Shown one piece after another: positions 12,211 through 23,732 of a DNA stretch of 64,000 nt. The notes under the pieces are model-generated. The model was not told the DNA's origin, made no database searches, and saw only the letters and a program-made list of their open reading frames with translations. The stretch lies in contig NC_041019.1 in assembly GCF_004193775.1 (NCBI RefSeq), positions 53,109,928 through 53,173,927 on the forward strand. The letters are read 5' to 3'. Position 1 is the first letter of the stretch; every line of letters starts with the position of its first letter. This DNA is from Glycine soja. Its lineage: Eukaryota; Streptophyta; Magnoliopsida; Fabales; Fabaceae. The position numbers were made by a program, and so were the translations under genes.

Positions 12211-13965
12211 ATGGGTAATCCTTCTAAGCTTTTCCCATTTTTCTTTGCATTCATTGTGTTTCTGATGCCCTTAGTTTCCTTATCCCACAATGACTTCTCT
12301 ACCTTTGCCATAAAAACCGTTTCATACCTAGTTTCCTTTAGTGAAAATCCAAACCATAATGGCCACATCACCACAAGCTCCAATGAAAGAGACAAATCAC
12401 GTCTTTGGAGGAAAGCCTTCATTGGCTTAAAAAATACTCACGAGCCATCTTCGAATATTTCTCGAGCAATATCCCTTAATGCAAGAGAGTGTTTTCCTGT
12501 GGAGTTACCTTCTGATGCAATAACTTCTACCCGTTGTTGTCCACCTAGGCCATCTCCTTCTAATATCATAGATTTCAAAGATTTTGCTTCTCCAAACGCC
12601 ACGCTTCGAGTAAGAAAACCTGCTCACATGGTAGATGAGGAGTACATAACAAAACTTGAAAAGGGCATTGCACTCATGAAAGCACTCCCTGATGATGACC
12701 CACGTAATTTCATTCAACAAGCAAAGGTCCATTGCGCTTATTGTAACGGTGCCTATCACCTACGCCATCCCTTTCAGGACACAAAACTCAACATTCACAG
12801 GTCTTGGTTTTTCTTTCCCTTTCATCGTTGGTACCTTTACTTCTTTGAGAGAACTTTGGGAAAATTAATTGGTGACCCAAACTTTGCCCTACCCTTTTGG
12901 AATTGGGATTCTGTAGAAGGGATGCAAATTCCATCATATTTCAATAACCCCAATTCGTCGCTTTATCACCAACTCCGAAACCAAAACCACTTGCCCCCAC
13001 ACGTGGTTGATCTGAACTACAATAAACTTGATCCTAATGATGATACGCCTTCTCATCAACAAGTTTCGTATAATCTAGCCTTCATGTACAAGCAAATGGT
13101 GCTAGCAAGTACCAAAGAATTGTTCATGGGAAGCCCTTTTCGCCTTGGCGATAACCCTACTCCGGGTATGGGCTCTATAGAGGCTGCTCCTCATAACACT
13201 GTTCATACATGGGTGGGTGCTGCTGATAAGCCACACCATGAAGACATGGGAGCATTCTACACAGCAGCTAGAGACCCCATTTTCTACGCTCATCACCCGA
13301 ACTCGGATCGATTGTGGGGGCTATGGAAGACATTGGAAGGAGGAAGAAAGGACTATAGTGATGATCCAGATTGGCTAGATTCTGAGTTTTACTTCTATGA
13401 TGAGAATGCCAATTTTGTTCGTGTTAAGGTAAGAGATTGCCTTGATACTAAAAAATTAGGGTATGTTTACGAAGATGTTGATCTTCCATGGCTGCGAACG
13501 CCACCCACATCGCCGAAAAGCAAGCTACTGAGAGAAGCGAACAAGAGTCCACTTTTGAGTTCAAAGCCAAGCAAATTTCCTTTGGTTTTGGATTCCATAA
13601 CGAGTACCGTTGTTAAGAGGCCGAAGAAATTGAGAAGCAAGGAAGAGAAAGAACAAGAGGAGGAGGTTTTGGTGATAGAAGGGATTGAGTTTGGAAGTGA
13701 TAAATATGTTAAGTTTGATGTTCATATTGATGATGATGAAGATAATTTGAGTGAACCGGATCAGACAGAGTTTGTGGGAACTTTTGTTAATTTGTTCCAT
13801 GGACAAGGCCATAATATCAACACTAGTTTTAAGGTAGGGATATCGAAAGTGCTGGAGTGTTTAGAAGCTGAAGAAGATGATGTTGTGCTGGTTACTTTGG
13901 TGCCTAAGGTTGGGAAAGGAGATGTCATCATAGGAGGCATCAAAATTGAGTTTATTCCAAAGTAG
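12211..13965 (+). CDS. Polyphenol oxidase (catechol oxidase type), intronless
   Basis: 584-residue copper enzyme that oxidises o-diphenols to o-quinones. A hydrophobic segment at residues 7-25 acts as a signal or targeting peptide. The cysteine pair CCPP is at 109-112. CuA ligands are H174 (with C178, the likely thioether cysteine), H196 and H205; CuB has H328 and H332 plus HH361-362 in FYAHHPNSDRLW. A PPO1_DWL segment (DPDWLDSEFYFYDE) and a C-terminal KFDV domain (KYVKFDVHI) follow, so the protein is full length. The ATG at 12211 is preferred over the in-frame one at 12175 because GCAGCAATG is kept in the paralogue, whose protein starts there. It lacks a 16-residue N-terminal stretch present in that paralogue. 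All catalytic residues are present, so it is probably active. Confidence 0.95.
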   Translation: MGNPSKLFPFFFAFIVFLMPLVSLSHNDFSTFAIKTVSYLVSFSENPNHNGHITTSSNERDKSRLWRKAFIGLKNTHEPSSNISRAISLNARECFPVELPSDAITSTRCCPPRPSPSNIIDFKDFASPNATLRVRKPAHMVDEEYITKLEKGIALMKALPDDDPRNFIQQAKVHCAYCNGAYHLRHPFQDTKLNIHRSWFFFPFHRWYLYFFERTLGKLIGDPNFALPFWNWDSVEGMQIPSYFNNPNSSLYHQLRNQNHLPPHVVDLNYNKLDPNDDTPSHQQVSYNLAFMYKQMVLASTKELFMGSPFRLGDNPTPGMGSIEAAPHNTVHTWVGAADKPHHEDMGAFYTAARDPIFYAHHPNSDRLWGLWKTLEGGRKDYSDDPDWLDSEFYFYDENANFVRVKVRDCLDTKKLGYVYEDVDLPWLRTPPTSPKSKLLREANKSPLLSSKPSKFPLVLDSITSTVVKRPKKLRSKEEKEQEEEVLVIEGIEFGSDKYVKFDVHIDDDEDNLSEPDQTEFVGTFVNLFHGQGHNINTSFKVGISKVLECLEAEEDDVVLVTLVPKVGKGDVIIGGIKIEFIPK

Positions 13966-14766
13966 AAAGATTAGTTTTGTTGTTGTGTGTGCAAATTTAA
14001 TACACTTATTACAGGTTTATTGTTTTATGCTTTTAAAAAGTACACTTTCTTTTTTGGTTTAGCATCTCGAGCTCGTATTCTCAGTGGCTGGATTTTGTCC
14101 AACCAACTGAAATATGAGATGTCGAATTTGCTTTGGTATAGCGATAGTAGAAGAAGGGAAAGAGTGTGAAGGACAGCTGAAATTTTGGATGCGGAGAAGT
14201 ACTCTTCTACAAGTATAGATGAGTGTTTTTGAAGAAAATCAAATAAATCAATTTGATTTTCTAGAATTAATTTTCATAATAAAAAATGAGTCTGGTGTAA
14301 AAATTTGTATTTGATTTTTTTTTTATGTGAAAGGTGATTTTAGTAAAATTGTTATTATTTAGATAGTGTTAGTCTAAATTAGTATTAAGTGAATAGTTAT
14401 CAAAATAGATTTAAAATTCAAGCTATATTTATGTGTATATATTAGAAAAATATTGAGGAGGAGTCTCTATTTTAACCGTGCTTATTATATGTATAAAAGA
14501 ATATTATGAGGACTTAAGAAAAAGCAAAATTAAGAAAGAAAGAAGGCAAACAATGCGCGTATATTATGCTTTGGATAAAAGAAACAAATAGTTTCACACG
14601 AATAAATGTAAAATCATATTAGTTGAATATAAAAATAAGAAATACTTTGAAGCAAATGAAAAACTGCCAAATATGAAAATCCCGTTTTGAAATGACGAAC
14701 ACTCACCCTGCGTGACCTATTCTAGATATCAATGACAGTGACGATTAGCCATCAAATCAATTATGT

Positions 14767-14783
14767 ACGGTTATGGCTAACAA
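14767..14783. repeat. Target site duplication of the LINE, left copy
   Basis: ACGGTTATGGCTAACAA, identical to 17957-17973. Its 17-bp length is typical of target-primed reverse transcription. Confidence 0.93.
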
Positions 14784-17700
14784 CAACAACAACAACAACG
14801 CCTTATCCCACTAGGTGGGGTCGGCTACATGGATCAACTTCTGCCATAATGTTCTATCAAGTACCATACTTCTATCCAAACCATTAATTTCAAGATCCTT
14901 TTTGATAACCTCTCTTATAGTCTTTTTGGGTCTTCCTCTGCCTCGAATTGTTTGTCTTCTCTCCATCTGGTCTACTCTCCTCACTACAGAGTCTACCGGT
15001 CTTCTCTCTACATGCCCAAACCACCTAAGTCTATTTTCCACCATCTTCTCTACAATAGACGCCACTCCAACCCTCTCTCTAATAGCTTCGTTTCTAATTT
15101 TATCCTATCGAGTCTTACCACACATCCACCGCAACATCCTCATCTCCGCTACACCTACTTTATTCTCATGTTGGCTCTTGACCGCCCAACATTCTGTTCC
15201 GTACAAAATCGCCGGTCTTACCGCAGTCCGATAAAACTTTCCCTTTAGCTTGATCGGTACCTTTGCATCACATAACACCCCCGATGCTTTTCTCCATTTC
15301 ATCCGTCCTGCTTGAATGCGATGATTCACATCCCCTTCAATTTCCCCATCATCCTGTATTACAGACCCAAGATATTTAAACCGTGTGACTTGAGGGATAA
15401 TATGGTCTCCTATTTTCACCTCTGAGTTAGAAACCCTCCTTCTTTTGTTGAACTTATATTCCATATACTCCGATTTGCTTCTGCTTAGGCGAAAGCCATG
15501 TGTTTCTAGAGCTCGTCTCCAAGTTTCCAACCTCTCATTCAACTCCTCCCTCGACTCTCCAAGGAGGACTATGTCATCTGCAAAAAGCATGCATCTCGGC
15601 GCTATCTCTTGGATTTGTTCCGTGAGGACATCCAGAATTAAGGTAAAAAGGTAGGGGCTAAGGGTTGACCCTTGATGTAAACCAATTGTGATGGGAAAAT
15701 CGTCTGACTCTCCATCCTGTGTCCTAACACTAGTCGATACCCTATCATACATATCTTGGATAGCTCGAATATATGCAACCCTAACCCCTTTCTTCTCTAG
15801 AGCTTTCCACAAAATCTCTCTAGGCACTCTATCATACGCTTTCTCCAAGTCAATAAAAATCAAGTGCAAGTCTTGTTGGGCCATGCGATATTGCTCCATC
15901 ACCCGCCGTAATAAATAAATCGCTTCCATGGTCGACCTTCCCGGCATGAAACCAAATTGATTCTCAGTAACTTGAGTCTCCTTTCTTAATCTCCGTTCGA
16001 TCACTCTTTCCCATAATTTCATGGTATGAATCATGAGCTTGATTCCCCTATAATTTGCACAATTTTGTATATCCCCCTTGTTCTTATAGATTGGCACTAA
16101 CGTGCTTCTCCTCCATTCCTCCGGCATGCGTTTTGACCTCATAATTTCGTTAAAGAGTTCGGTGAGCCACTCAAGACTTCTATCTCCAAGAGTTTTCCAC
16201 ACTTCAATAGGTATGTTGTCTGGCCCCACCGCCTTACCATTACTCATTCTTTTCAACGCTTCTTTTACTTCCTGTTTCTGAATCCGACGATAGTACTTAT
16301 AGTTCCGGTCCTCTTCTCTTGTGTCTAGACTGCTAGAGTCATATCCATATCCATCATTAAATAAGTTGTGGAAATACGCCTTCCACCTTTCCTTGATATC
16401 TTTTTCATGCACTAAGACTTTGCCTTCTTCATCCTTAACACACTTTACTTGATCCAAATCTCTAGTCTTCCTTTCTCTACCCTTAGCAAGCCTATATATA
16501 GATCTTTCTCCGTCCCTGGTTCCTAGAGCTTGGTATAGTCCGTCAAAAGCTTGGGCTCTTGCCTCACTCACCGCCTTTTTGGTTTCATTTCTAGCTATCT
16601 TATACTTATCCCAAGTTTCAGAATTTCTACACCTAGACCACTCCTTGAAACACTCCTTTTTTACTCTAACTTTGCTCTGAACATTTTCATTCCACCACCA
16701 CGATTCTTTACCCCTAGGTCCAAAACCTCTAGATTCACCCAACGTCTCTTTAGCCACTTTAATAATCTCTTGGGACATCTTGTTCCACATATCATTTGCA
16801 CTTCCTTGTGATTGTCCACACCAACCCTCCCATATCTTTTATTGGAAGATTCCTTGTTTCTCACCCTTCAAGTGCCACCATTTGATCCTTGGTGCTACCA
16901 GAGGACTTCTTCTCTTTGCCCTATCTCTAATTCTTACATCCATAACCAAAACTCTATGTTGGGTAGTCAAGCTCTCTCCCGGGATAACTTTACAGTTCAA
17001 GCAATACTTCCTATCAGACTTCCTGATAAGGAAGAAATCTATCTGAGAACATGTCCCTCCACTTTTGTAAGTGATAAGATGTTCCTCTCTTTTCTTAAAC
17101 CATGTATTGGCTATAGAAAGATCCAAAGCCTCCGAAAACTCCAAGATGGATTTACCCTCCCCATTCATCTCCCCTAGGCCAAAACCCCCATGCACCCCCT
17201 CAAAACCTCTAGCCACGCTACCTACATGTCCATTGAGATCCCCTCCTAGGAAAACTTTATCTCCTTGGGGTATATCCTGAAGTACCCCTTCTAGATCCTC
17301 CCAAAATTTTACCTTAAAGTGTTCTGCTAACCCAACCTGAGGTGCGTACCCACTAATAACATTAAAGGTGTCCTATCCCACTACCAATTTTAAGACTATG
17401 ATACGATCTCGTACTCTTCTTACATCCACGACATCCTTCTTCCACTCCTTGTCCACAATAATCCCTACCCCATTTCTTGATCTGATTTTTCCCGTATACC
17501 ACAGCTTAAATCCCGAGCTGTCTAATTCTTTCGCTTTTTCACCTGTCCACTTAGTTTCTTGTAGGCACATAAAATTGATCTTCCTCCTCACCATAACATC
17601 CACTATTTCCATAGATTTTCCAGTAAGTGTGCCTATATTCCATGTACCAAAGCGAATTCTCCTGTCATGAATTAGCTTCTTTACCCACACCCGTTCACGA

Positions 17701-17956
17701 AAATGTGGGAACCCTTGCTTACTTTTCACTACATCCGGGCGGCGATGCAGCGACCCTTGCTCTTTTGACACTGTACTCGAGCCATACAGCGCGTTGCTTC
17801 CGGGCAACGACCTAGCATTCACATTATTACGTAATTGATCCATGTCATAGAGATTCGACAAAGTTTAACGTTGGCTGTCGAAAGCCTAACACAACCCTCT
17901 CCTTTTATCCGGGCTTGGGACCGGCTAAGAATAGCAAAGCTACCCTAGGCAGGATT
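14784..17956 (-). mobile_element. Full-length RTE-type LINE
   Basis: The element reads on the minus strand from CCTGCCTAGGGTAGC (ending at 17956) to a short (GTTGTT)n tail at 14784-14798, preceded by GTGGGATAAGGCG. That 3' end is characteristic of plant RTE LINEs. The whole is enclosed by exact 17-bp duplications. The 5' untranslated part is about 95 bp and the single long frame holds an endonuclease and a reverse transcriptase. It sits in the spacer of the polyphenol oxidase inverted duplication. Confidence 0.95.
14811..17861 (-). pseudogene. RTE LINE ORF: endonuclease plus reverse transcriptase, three stops
   Basis: One 1,016-codon frame interrupted only by stops at 17373-17375 (TAG), 16839-16841 (TAA) and 15105-15107 (TAG); no frameshift is seen. 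N-terminal APE-type endonuclease shows TWNIGTL and CLQETKW (about 17590-17760). The reverse transcriptase shows VGPDNIPIEVWK, YRGIKL, FIDLEKAYDRVPRE, GLHQGSTLSPYLF and FADDIVLL (about 15590-16240). The C terminus contains RLRWFGHVERRP and a basic RGRGRPKK stretch. The enzyme would nick target DNA and copy its own RNA. Three substitutions make this copy inactive, but it is otherwise well preserved. Confidence 0.93.
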
Positions 17957-17973
17957 ACGGTTATGGCTAACAA
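17957..17973. repeat. Target site duplication of the LINE, right copy
   Basis: ACGGTTATGGCTAACAA, identical to 14767-14783. Confidence 0.93.
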
Positions 17974-18125
17974 AAACTGATAAATAACTTAAAAAAAAAA
18001 CACTCCGGCCCACAGCATTAATTAATATGTTCATAAAGAACCAAAACATCATTATTGGAAGCTATGTTGGGTCATCTTTGAAAGATCCCGTGAAGACAGC
18101 CAACTAAGATTAAGATTGATAGCTG

Positions 18126-18433
18126 TTAGTGGCGGAGCTTGAATGAAAATAATGGGGGAGCCAAATTTGAATAAAAACAATTATGACATTTTTTCTATTT
18201 TATAATTTCATTTAAATCTTCTAACTTTTTTCTAGTTTTTGTGAGGAGGAAGGGAAACAAATAATTAAGATAATTTAATTATTGTTCACATAGACAGGTT
18301 TGATTTATTCTGCGAGGAATAGGACAAATAAAAAGTCAACTAATATATTTATTAGAATTGTACGTTAGACGTAAATAATGAGTAAAGGACAGGTTTACAC
18401 ATATGAAATATTTTCGAAACTCCGCCCCTAACT
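18126..18433. mobile_element. hAT-like non-autonomous element fragment
   Basis: Imperfect terminal inverted repeats, TTAGTGGCGGAGC at the left and CTCCGCCCCTAA at the right, resemble the (C/T)AG(G/T)GGCGGAG ends of plant hAT elements. The interior (about 300 bp) is AT-rich with no frame. The expected 8-bp target duplication is not clear. Confidence 0.45.
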
Positions 18434-18480
18434 GTGTGTAGGCCTTATTGTGGGTAGTAAGGATTAATATCTAACATTAT

Positions 18481-19210
18481 GAATAAATAAATATTTTTGT
18501 CGTTGACAAATTAATTTTTAAAAAATAAAAATTTAAATTTTAATACTTGAAAGTGAGAAAAATACGATAAATTTATTTATATGTTAATTTCTGTTTGTTA
18601 TTATTAATGAAAGAACATATATGATATAAATGAACGAAAATATCACAAAAATAATTATTAATATGGTATATTTGATTGACTCTACAAAAGTGAGTTATAA
18701 GGATAAATTTGCCACATAAAATTTGTTCTTCACGTACTCTCATAACACGCTTTTTCCAAATAAGGAAAACACCTATTTTGCGACAACTACCACCATAGTC
18801 ATGGCGTAGGAGGTTCGCATATTGGCCATTGAAGACGAAGGTTCTCAGAGTCCTTTCTCAGAAAGAGTGTGGGAAGAAGAAAAGATAAAGAAGAGAAAAC
18901 ACATTTCGAGAGTGTGGGAAGTAGAAAAGGCAATAAAAAAATTAGTCCAATGGATAAAAAAAAATCTAAACTTTACATGACAAATTCGTTCATGACTCAC
19001 TTTTGGAAAGTCAATCAAATATGACCATGTTAGCAATTATTTTTGTGACATGTTCGTCCTTATGTGTCATATAGGTTCTTTTATTAACTGTAATAGATGG
19101 ATGAATTTTTGTACTTTTTTTATTTTCGATGATTAAAATTTGAATTTTAATCTTTCAGGAACAAATTTATCAACATTTTACACATTCAAAAATGAAAATA
19201 ATTATTTATC
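18481..19210. mobile_element. Non-autonomous Mutator-like element with long inverted repeats
   Basis: Arms of about 220 bp (18481-18720 and 18975-19210) are reverse complements with scattered mismatches; for example TTGATTGACT..ACAAAAGTGAG on the left pairs with CTCACTTTTGGAAAGTCAA on the right. CTAACATTAT occurs directly outside both ends (18471-18480 and 19211-19220), a 9-10-bp target duplication as expected for Mutator elements. No transposase frame is present. Confidence 0.75.
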
Positions 19211-19220
19211 CTAACATTAT

Positions 19221-20817
19221 TGTATATTTGTGTATTGATAGGTATCTTTATAGTAATATTGTAAATTCTATTATGACTAATATTATTTTAGAATATTTTT
19301 TTAATCTCTCTATCAATTATTATTTACTGTATTTTATATATTTTTTCTCCTTATTATAAAAATTATTGATCCAAAATAACATAAAATTGCATTTGTCACT
19401 TGAAACAGAGCCTTCTAAATTGCTACTTTTACATCGACTCGTCACTAACCGATGTAATCTAAGACATGGTAACATTTTTGAAATTAAGAGAAAGTATACT
19501 CCATCGATTATTACTTAACTGATGTAATATCCTTTATTATATTGGTTATAGTTTGAACCAATGTAATAATAGTGCTCGTATGTTGGCTCTAACAAAAACT
19601 GATGTAGTATATACTTTTATAAATCGAATTTTCTGTTTCACTTTCAAAACTTCTTCGTTTGTGAATCTCAAACCCCTACACCTTGGTGTTTACTCCCAAA
19701 GCTCTTGCCTCAAGATATTGCGATTGTCATTACAACATTACTTAAACCTACATATTTTCTTGTGGATATTTTTATGCAAATTCCTTTTATGAATTTGTTG
19801 TAATTTTTTTCTGCAAAAATTATTATAATTCTGGAAAAATTAGGGTTGTCTTTGAAGTTATTAAAAACATAACAGAAAATTTTAATATTTTTTTATTCTT
19901 GTACAAATTTTGTCTTGTATAAAAAACGTTAACTTATTGTGTTTTATAGATTTTTCACAAAAATAAATTATACATTGATAAATTAAATTCTCTAAATTTT
20001 ATTTATTCAGTGGGAAACAAGAGAACGTATAAAAGTGGTAAATTAAAACTTTGAAGAGCGTAAATAATAAAGTAGAAAAAATATTTTAACGTCATAAAAG
20101 ACAATTGAAAATAATTTTATATTTAAATAATACAATTAAATACTTAAAATTATTAATTATAAAAAATAATATCATCAAAATTAAATAGTTTGAATTAATT
20201 TGGCTCCTCACACGTTAATATTTTTTTTTTCTAATTTACATCCGCAAACTATATAACAGTGGGAAAAAATGCAATTTTTATGTCATTTTGTATGAATAAT
20301 TTACAATATATATAAAACATTACTTATAATGATATTTACAATATATATAAAACATGATAAATTATAAATGATAGAAAGTTAAAGAAATACAAAAAATATC
20401 AAAAACATTACTTATAATGATATTTACAATATTAAGGATCCCTATCATCAAATAAATAAGCAATAATATTAAAACTAAGGTTGCTCAAGCATAACACGGA
20501 ACTTACACTTTGCAAGCTCACGGCTGTCTTATTCTAAGTTGGTTGCCTTCAAGTGGCCTTCAAGATTACACAACATATATATATATACCTTCCCAAAATG
20601 TCATTGGTGAGCATTGGTTAGTTCACGATAATTGTGAGTTTTCTATTTTTAAATTTTAAATATAATTTAGAAAATAAAATGCGTTTGGCAAAAATTGAAT
20701 TCAATTGGCTTTTAATTTAATTTAAAAAAAATCACATTTATTATCAAAACTAAGAGAAAAAAATTGTAAATTTGGTTTTTAATTTTAAAGCATTCTAACC
20801 ATCATCATGATAACACT
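19221..20817. other. AT-rich intergenic DNA with short repeats
   Basis: No gene. AAC(C/T)(G/A)ATGTA recurs about four times (near 19448, 19517, 19556 and 19590), which might be the remains of subterminal repeats of a DNA transposon. ACTTATAATGATATTTACAATAT recurs near 20320 and 20407. Confidence 0.45.
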
Positions 20818-20912
20818 ACCACCACCACCACCACCATCGTCCCCGTCGTTACCACCAACATCGTTCCCGTCGTTATCACCACCACCACCATCATCGTCCC
20901 CATAGTTGTTGG
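20818..20912. repeat. CCA/CCG-rich simple repeat
   Basis: Imperfect (ACC)n tracts alternate with ATCGT(C/T)CCCGTCGTTA units about 30 bp apart. The minus-strand frame through it (poly-Val/Thr) is an artefact. Confidence 0.8.
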
Positions 20913-21421
20913 ATGTCTCCAATGACTCATTAGGATTCTCAGGTTTATGATATTACTGTAAACAACAATCACAATGCTAATAATATGAATGAATTTGATG
21001 TCATTGACTCTCATTCTCTCACAATTACATCTTTGCATATTTAGTTAACCATCACTGGAATATAAATGTATGTTGCTAGCTTGTTTGCTCAAGTGACCTG
21101 CACTTCAAAGTTAATTTTCAAGTATGCCCAATCAGAAATGACACGTTCTATCAACTCTCCAAGTTTTCCATTTTTTTCGAAAACAATTTATCTATTTATC
21201 TAATTTTGTTTTGTAGTCTCATCGTGACCCACGTTGCGACAACAAGTATGGCTTGATTTGACATTAAGATAGAGACTCTTCTACAATCAGGGGTGCATGA
21301 ATTAGTTGAGATGAGACTATTTTAATTTAAACTACGGCACTATTTTCCCAATATGAATAAATATAGCTTGTATTTTAAACAAAATTTAACAATTATTCAC
21401 CTTAAGCTTGTTTTGATTTAA
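20913..21421. other. Intergenic DNA, no gene seen
   Basis: No coding frame or recognisable transposon end. It lies just outside the right arm of the inverted duplication. Confidence 0.5.
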
Positions 21422-21848
21422 ACCATCCAAATAACAGTAATTTTACTAAAATCACTTTTCATATAAACAAAACTCATACAAATTTTTACATCAAACTCAA
21501 TTTTTTATTATGAAAATTAGTTCTAGAAAATCAAATTGATTTATTTGATTTTCTTTACATGCACTAGTGTTGAAAGACATGCACCACAACAAATTTATAT
21601 CTACTTCTAGGAGTACTTCCCCACATCCAAAATTTCAACTTCCTTCACATTCTTTCCCTTCCCCAATTGCTGTAAAATATATAGCAAATTCGACTTCTCA
21701 TATTTCAGTTAGTTGGACAAAATCCAGCCACAGAGAATACGAGCTCGACTTGCTACACTAAAAAAAGGAAAAAAAAAAAACTACCTTTTAAAAGCATAAA
21801 CAACAAAACTTGTAAAAAGTGTAAAATTTTCACACCCACAAAATAATC

Positions 21849-23654
21849 CTAGTATTTTGGAATAAACTCAATTTTGATGCCTCCTATTATGGCATCCCCT
21901 TTTCCCACCTTAGGTACCAAAGAAACCAGCACCTCATCGTCTTCTTCAGCTTCTACACTCTCCAGCACTTTCGATATCCCTACCTTAAAGCTAGTTTTGA
22001 CATTATGGCCATGCCCATGCTGCACATTCACAAAACTTCCCACAAACTCTGTCTCATCCGGACCACTCAAATTGTCTTCATCATCATCAATATGAACATC
22101 AAACTTGACATATTTATCACTTCCAAACTCAATCCCTTCTATCACCAAAACCTCCTCCTCTTGTTCTTTCTCCTCCTTGCTCCTCCATTTCTTCGGCCTC
22201 TTAACAACAATACTCGTTATGGAATCCAAAACCAAAGGAAATTTCCATGGCTTTGAACTCAAAAGTGAACCCTTTTTGGCTTCTCTTAGTAGCTTGCTTT
22301 TTCGCGATGTGGGTGGCGTTCGCAACCATGGAAGATCAACATCTTCGTAAACATACCCCAATCTTTTAGTATCAAAGCAATCTCTTACCTTCACGCGAAC
22401 AAAATTGGCATTCTCATCATAGAAGTAAAAATCAGAATCTAACCAATCTGGATCATCACTATAGTCCTTTCTTCCTTCTCCCAATTTTTTCCATATCCCC
22501 CACAGTCGATCCGAGTTCGTGTGATGCGGATAGAAAACGGGATCTCTAGCAGCTGTGTAGAACGTTCCCATGTCCTCCTGGTGTGGCTTATCAGCAGCAC
22601 CAACCCATTTATGAACCGTGTTATGAGGAGCAGCCTCTATAGAGCCAATACCCGGAGTAGGGTTATCGCCGAGTCGAAAAGGGCTTCCCATGAACAATTC
22701 TTTGGTACTTGCTAGCACCATTTGCTTGTACATGAAGGCTAGATTATACGAAACTTGTTGATGAGAAGGTGTATCATCATTAAAGTCAAATGGATCATAG
22801 TTCAGGTCAACCACTTGCGGTGGCAAGTGCTTGGGGTTTCGGAGTTTGTGATAGAGCGACGAGTTAGGGTTTGCGAAATATGGTGGCATTTGCATCCCTT
22901 CTACAGCATCCCAATTCCAAAACGGTAAGGCAAAGTTCGGGTCACCGAGCAAGCTTCCCAAGATTCGCTCGAAGAAGTAAATGTACCAACGGTGGAAAGG
23001 AAAGAAAAACCAAGACCTGTGAATGTTGAGTTTTGTGTTCTGAAAGGGATGGGGTAGGTGATAGGCACCGTTACAATAAGCACAATGGACCTTTGCTTGT
23101 TGTATGAAATTACGTGGGTCATCATCAGGGAGTGCTTTCATGAGTGCAATGCCCTTTTCAAGTTTTGCTATGTACTCCTCATCTACCATGTGAGCCGGTT
23201 TTCTTACTCGAAGCGTGGCGTTTGGAGAAGCAAAATCTTTGAAATCTATGATCTTAGAAGGAGGTGGTCTAGGTGGACAACAATGGGAATTGGTTATTGC
23301 AAAAGAAGGTAACTCAACGGGAAAACACTTGCTTACATTAAGGGATATTGCTCGAGAAATATTCGAAGATGGCTCGTGAGTATTTTTGAAGCCAATGAAG
23401 GCTTTCCTCCAAAGACGTGGTTTGTCTCTTCCATTGGAGTTTGTGGTGATGTGGCCATTTTGTTTACTATTTTGGGCTTTGTATGGAATAATGCTGAAAT
23501 TAGAGTAATGGTTTGGCTTTTCACTAAAGGAAACTAGGTATGAAATGGTTTTAATGGTGAAGATAGAGAAATCATTGTTGAGTAAGGAAACTAAGGGCAT
23601 CAGCAAGACAATGAGTACAAAGAATAAAGATAAAAGCTTAGAAGGAGTACTCAT
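21849..23654 (-). CDS. Polyphenol oxidase paralogue, intronless
   Basis: 601-residue copper oxidase, close to the plus-strand copy over its whole length. A hydrophobic N terminus (SLFFVLIVLLMPLVSLL) is followed by CCPPRPPPSKIIDF. The CuA site is in VHCAYCNGAYH, NIHRSW and FFPFHRWYIYFFER; the CuB site is in PHNTVHKW and FYPHHTNSDRLW. DWL (DPDWLDSDFYFYDE) and KFDV (KYVKFDVHI) domains are intact. It carries about 16 extra residues after SEKPNH relative to the other copy. The two genes face each other tail to tail. Start context GCAGCAATG is conserved. Both frames being intact after duplication suggests selection on both or a fairly recent event. Confidence 0.95.
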   Translation of the reverse strand: MSTPSKLLSLFFVLIVLLMPLVSLLNNDFSIFTIKTISYLVSFSEKPNHYSNFSIIPYKAQNSKQNGHITTNSNGRDKPRLWRKAFIGFKNTHEPSSNISRAISLNVSKCFPVELPSFAITNSHCCPPRPPPSKIIDFKDFASPNATLRVRKPAHMVDEEYIAKLEKGIALMKALPDDDPRNFIQQAKVHCAYCNGAYHLPHPFQNTKLNIHRSWFFFPFHRWYIYFFERILGSLLGDPNFALPFWNWDAVEGMQMPPYFANPNSSLYHKLRNPKHLPPQVVDLNYDPFDFNDDTPSHQQVSYNLAFMYKQMVLASTKELFMGSPFRLGDNPTPGIGSIEAAPHNTVHKWVGAADKPHQEDMGTFYTAARDPVFYPHHTNSDRLWGIWKKLGEGRKDYSDDPDWLDSDFYFYDENANFVRVKVRDCFDTKRLGYVYEDVDLPWLRTPPTSRKSKLLREAKKGSLLSSKPWKFPLVLDSITSIVVKRPKKWRSKEEKEQEEEVLVIEGIEFGSDKYVKFDVHIDDDEDNLSGPDETEFVGSFVNVQHGHGHNVKTSFKVGISKVLESVEAEEDDEVLVSLVPKVGKGDAIIGGIKIEFIPKY

Positions 23655-23722
23655 TGCTGCTTTAGCTTATAGTGCGTCTTCCTTTCTAAAAATTGTGCTT
23701 ATACCTTTCCCAAAAATGGTGT

Positions 23723-23732
23723 TATATAAATA
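23723..23732 (-). promoter_or_regulatory. Putative TATA box of the minus-strand polyphenol oxidase
   Basis: Minus-strand TATTTATATA about 70 bp before the ATG, aligned with the TATA region of the paralogue (shared TGCTTATTTATA). Confidence 0.6.

Larger units (their letters stand above)
12125..14371 (+). repeat. Left arm of a ~2.2-kb inverted duplication
   Basis: Reverse complement similarity to 21422-23740 covers the core promoter, the whole polyphenol oxidase gene and about 400 bp of 3' flank. The last paired sequence is GTGATTTTAGTAAAATT near 14335-14351. The arms lie tail to tail with about 7 kb between them. Confidence 0.88.

Noticed and set aside
14952..17815. Many plus-strand frames across the LINE
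   Set aside because: They are antisense shadows of the minus-strand endonuclease/reverse transcriptase frame.
20805..21038. Minus-strand frame ending in poly-Val/Thr
   Set aside because: It comes from the CCA/CCG simple repeat and has no start context or domain.
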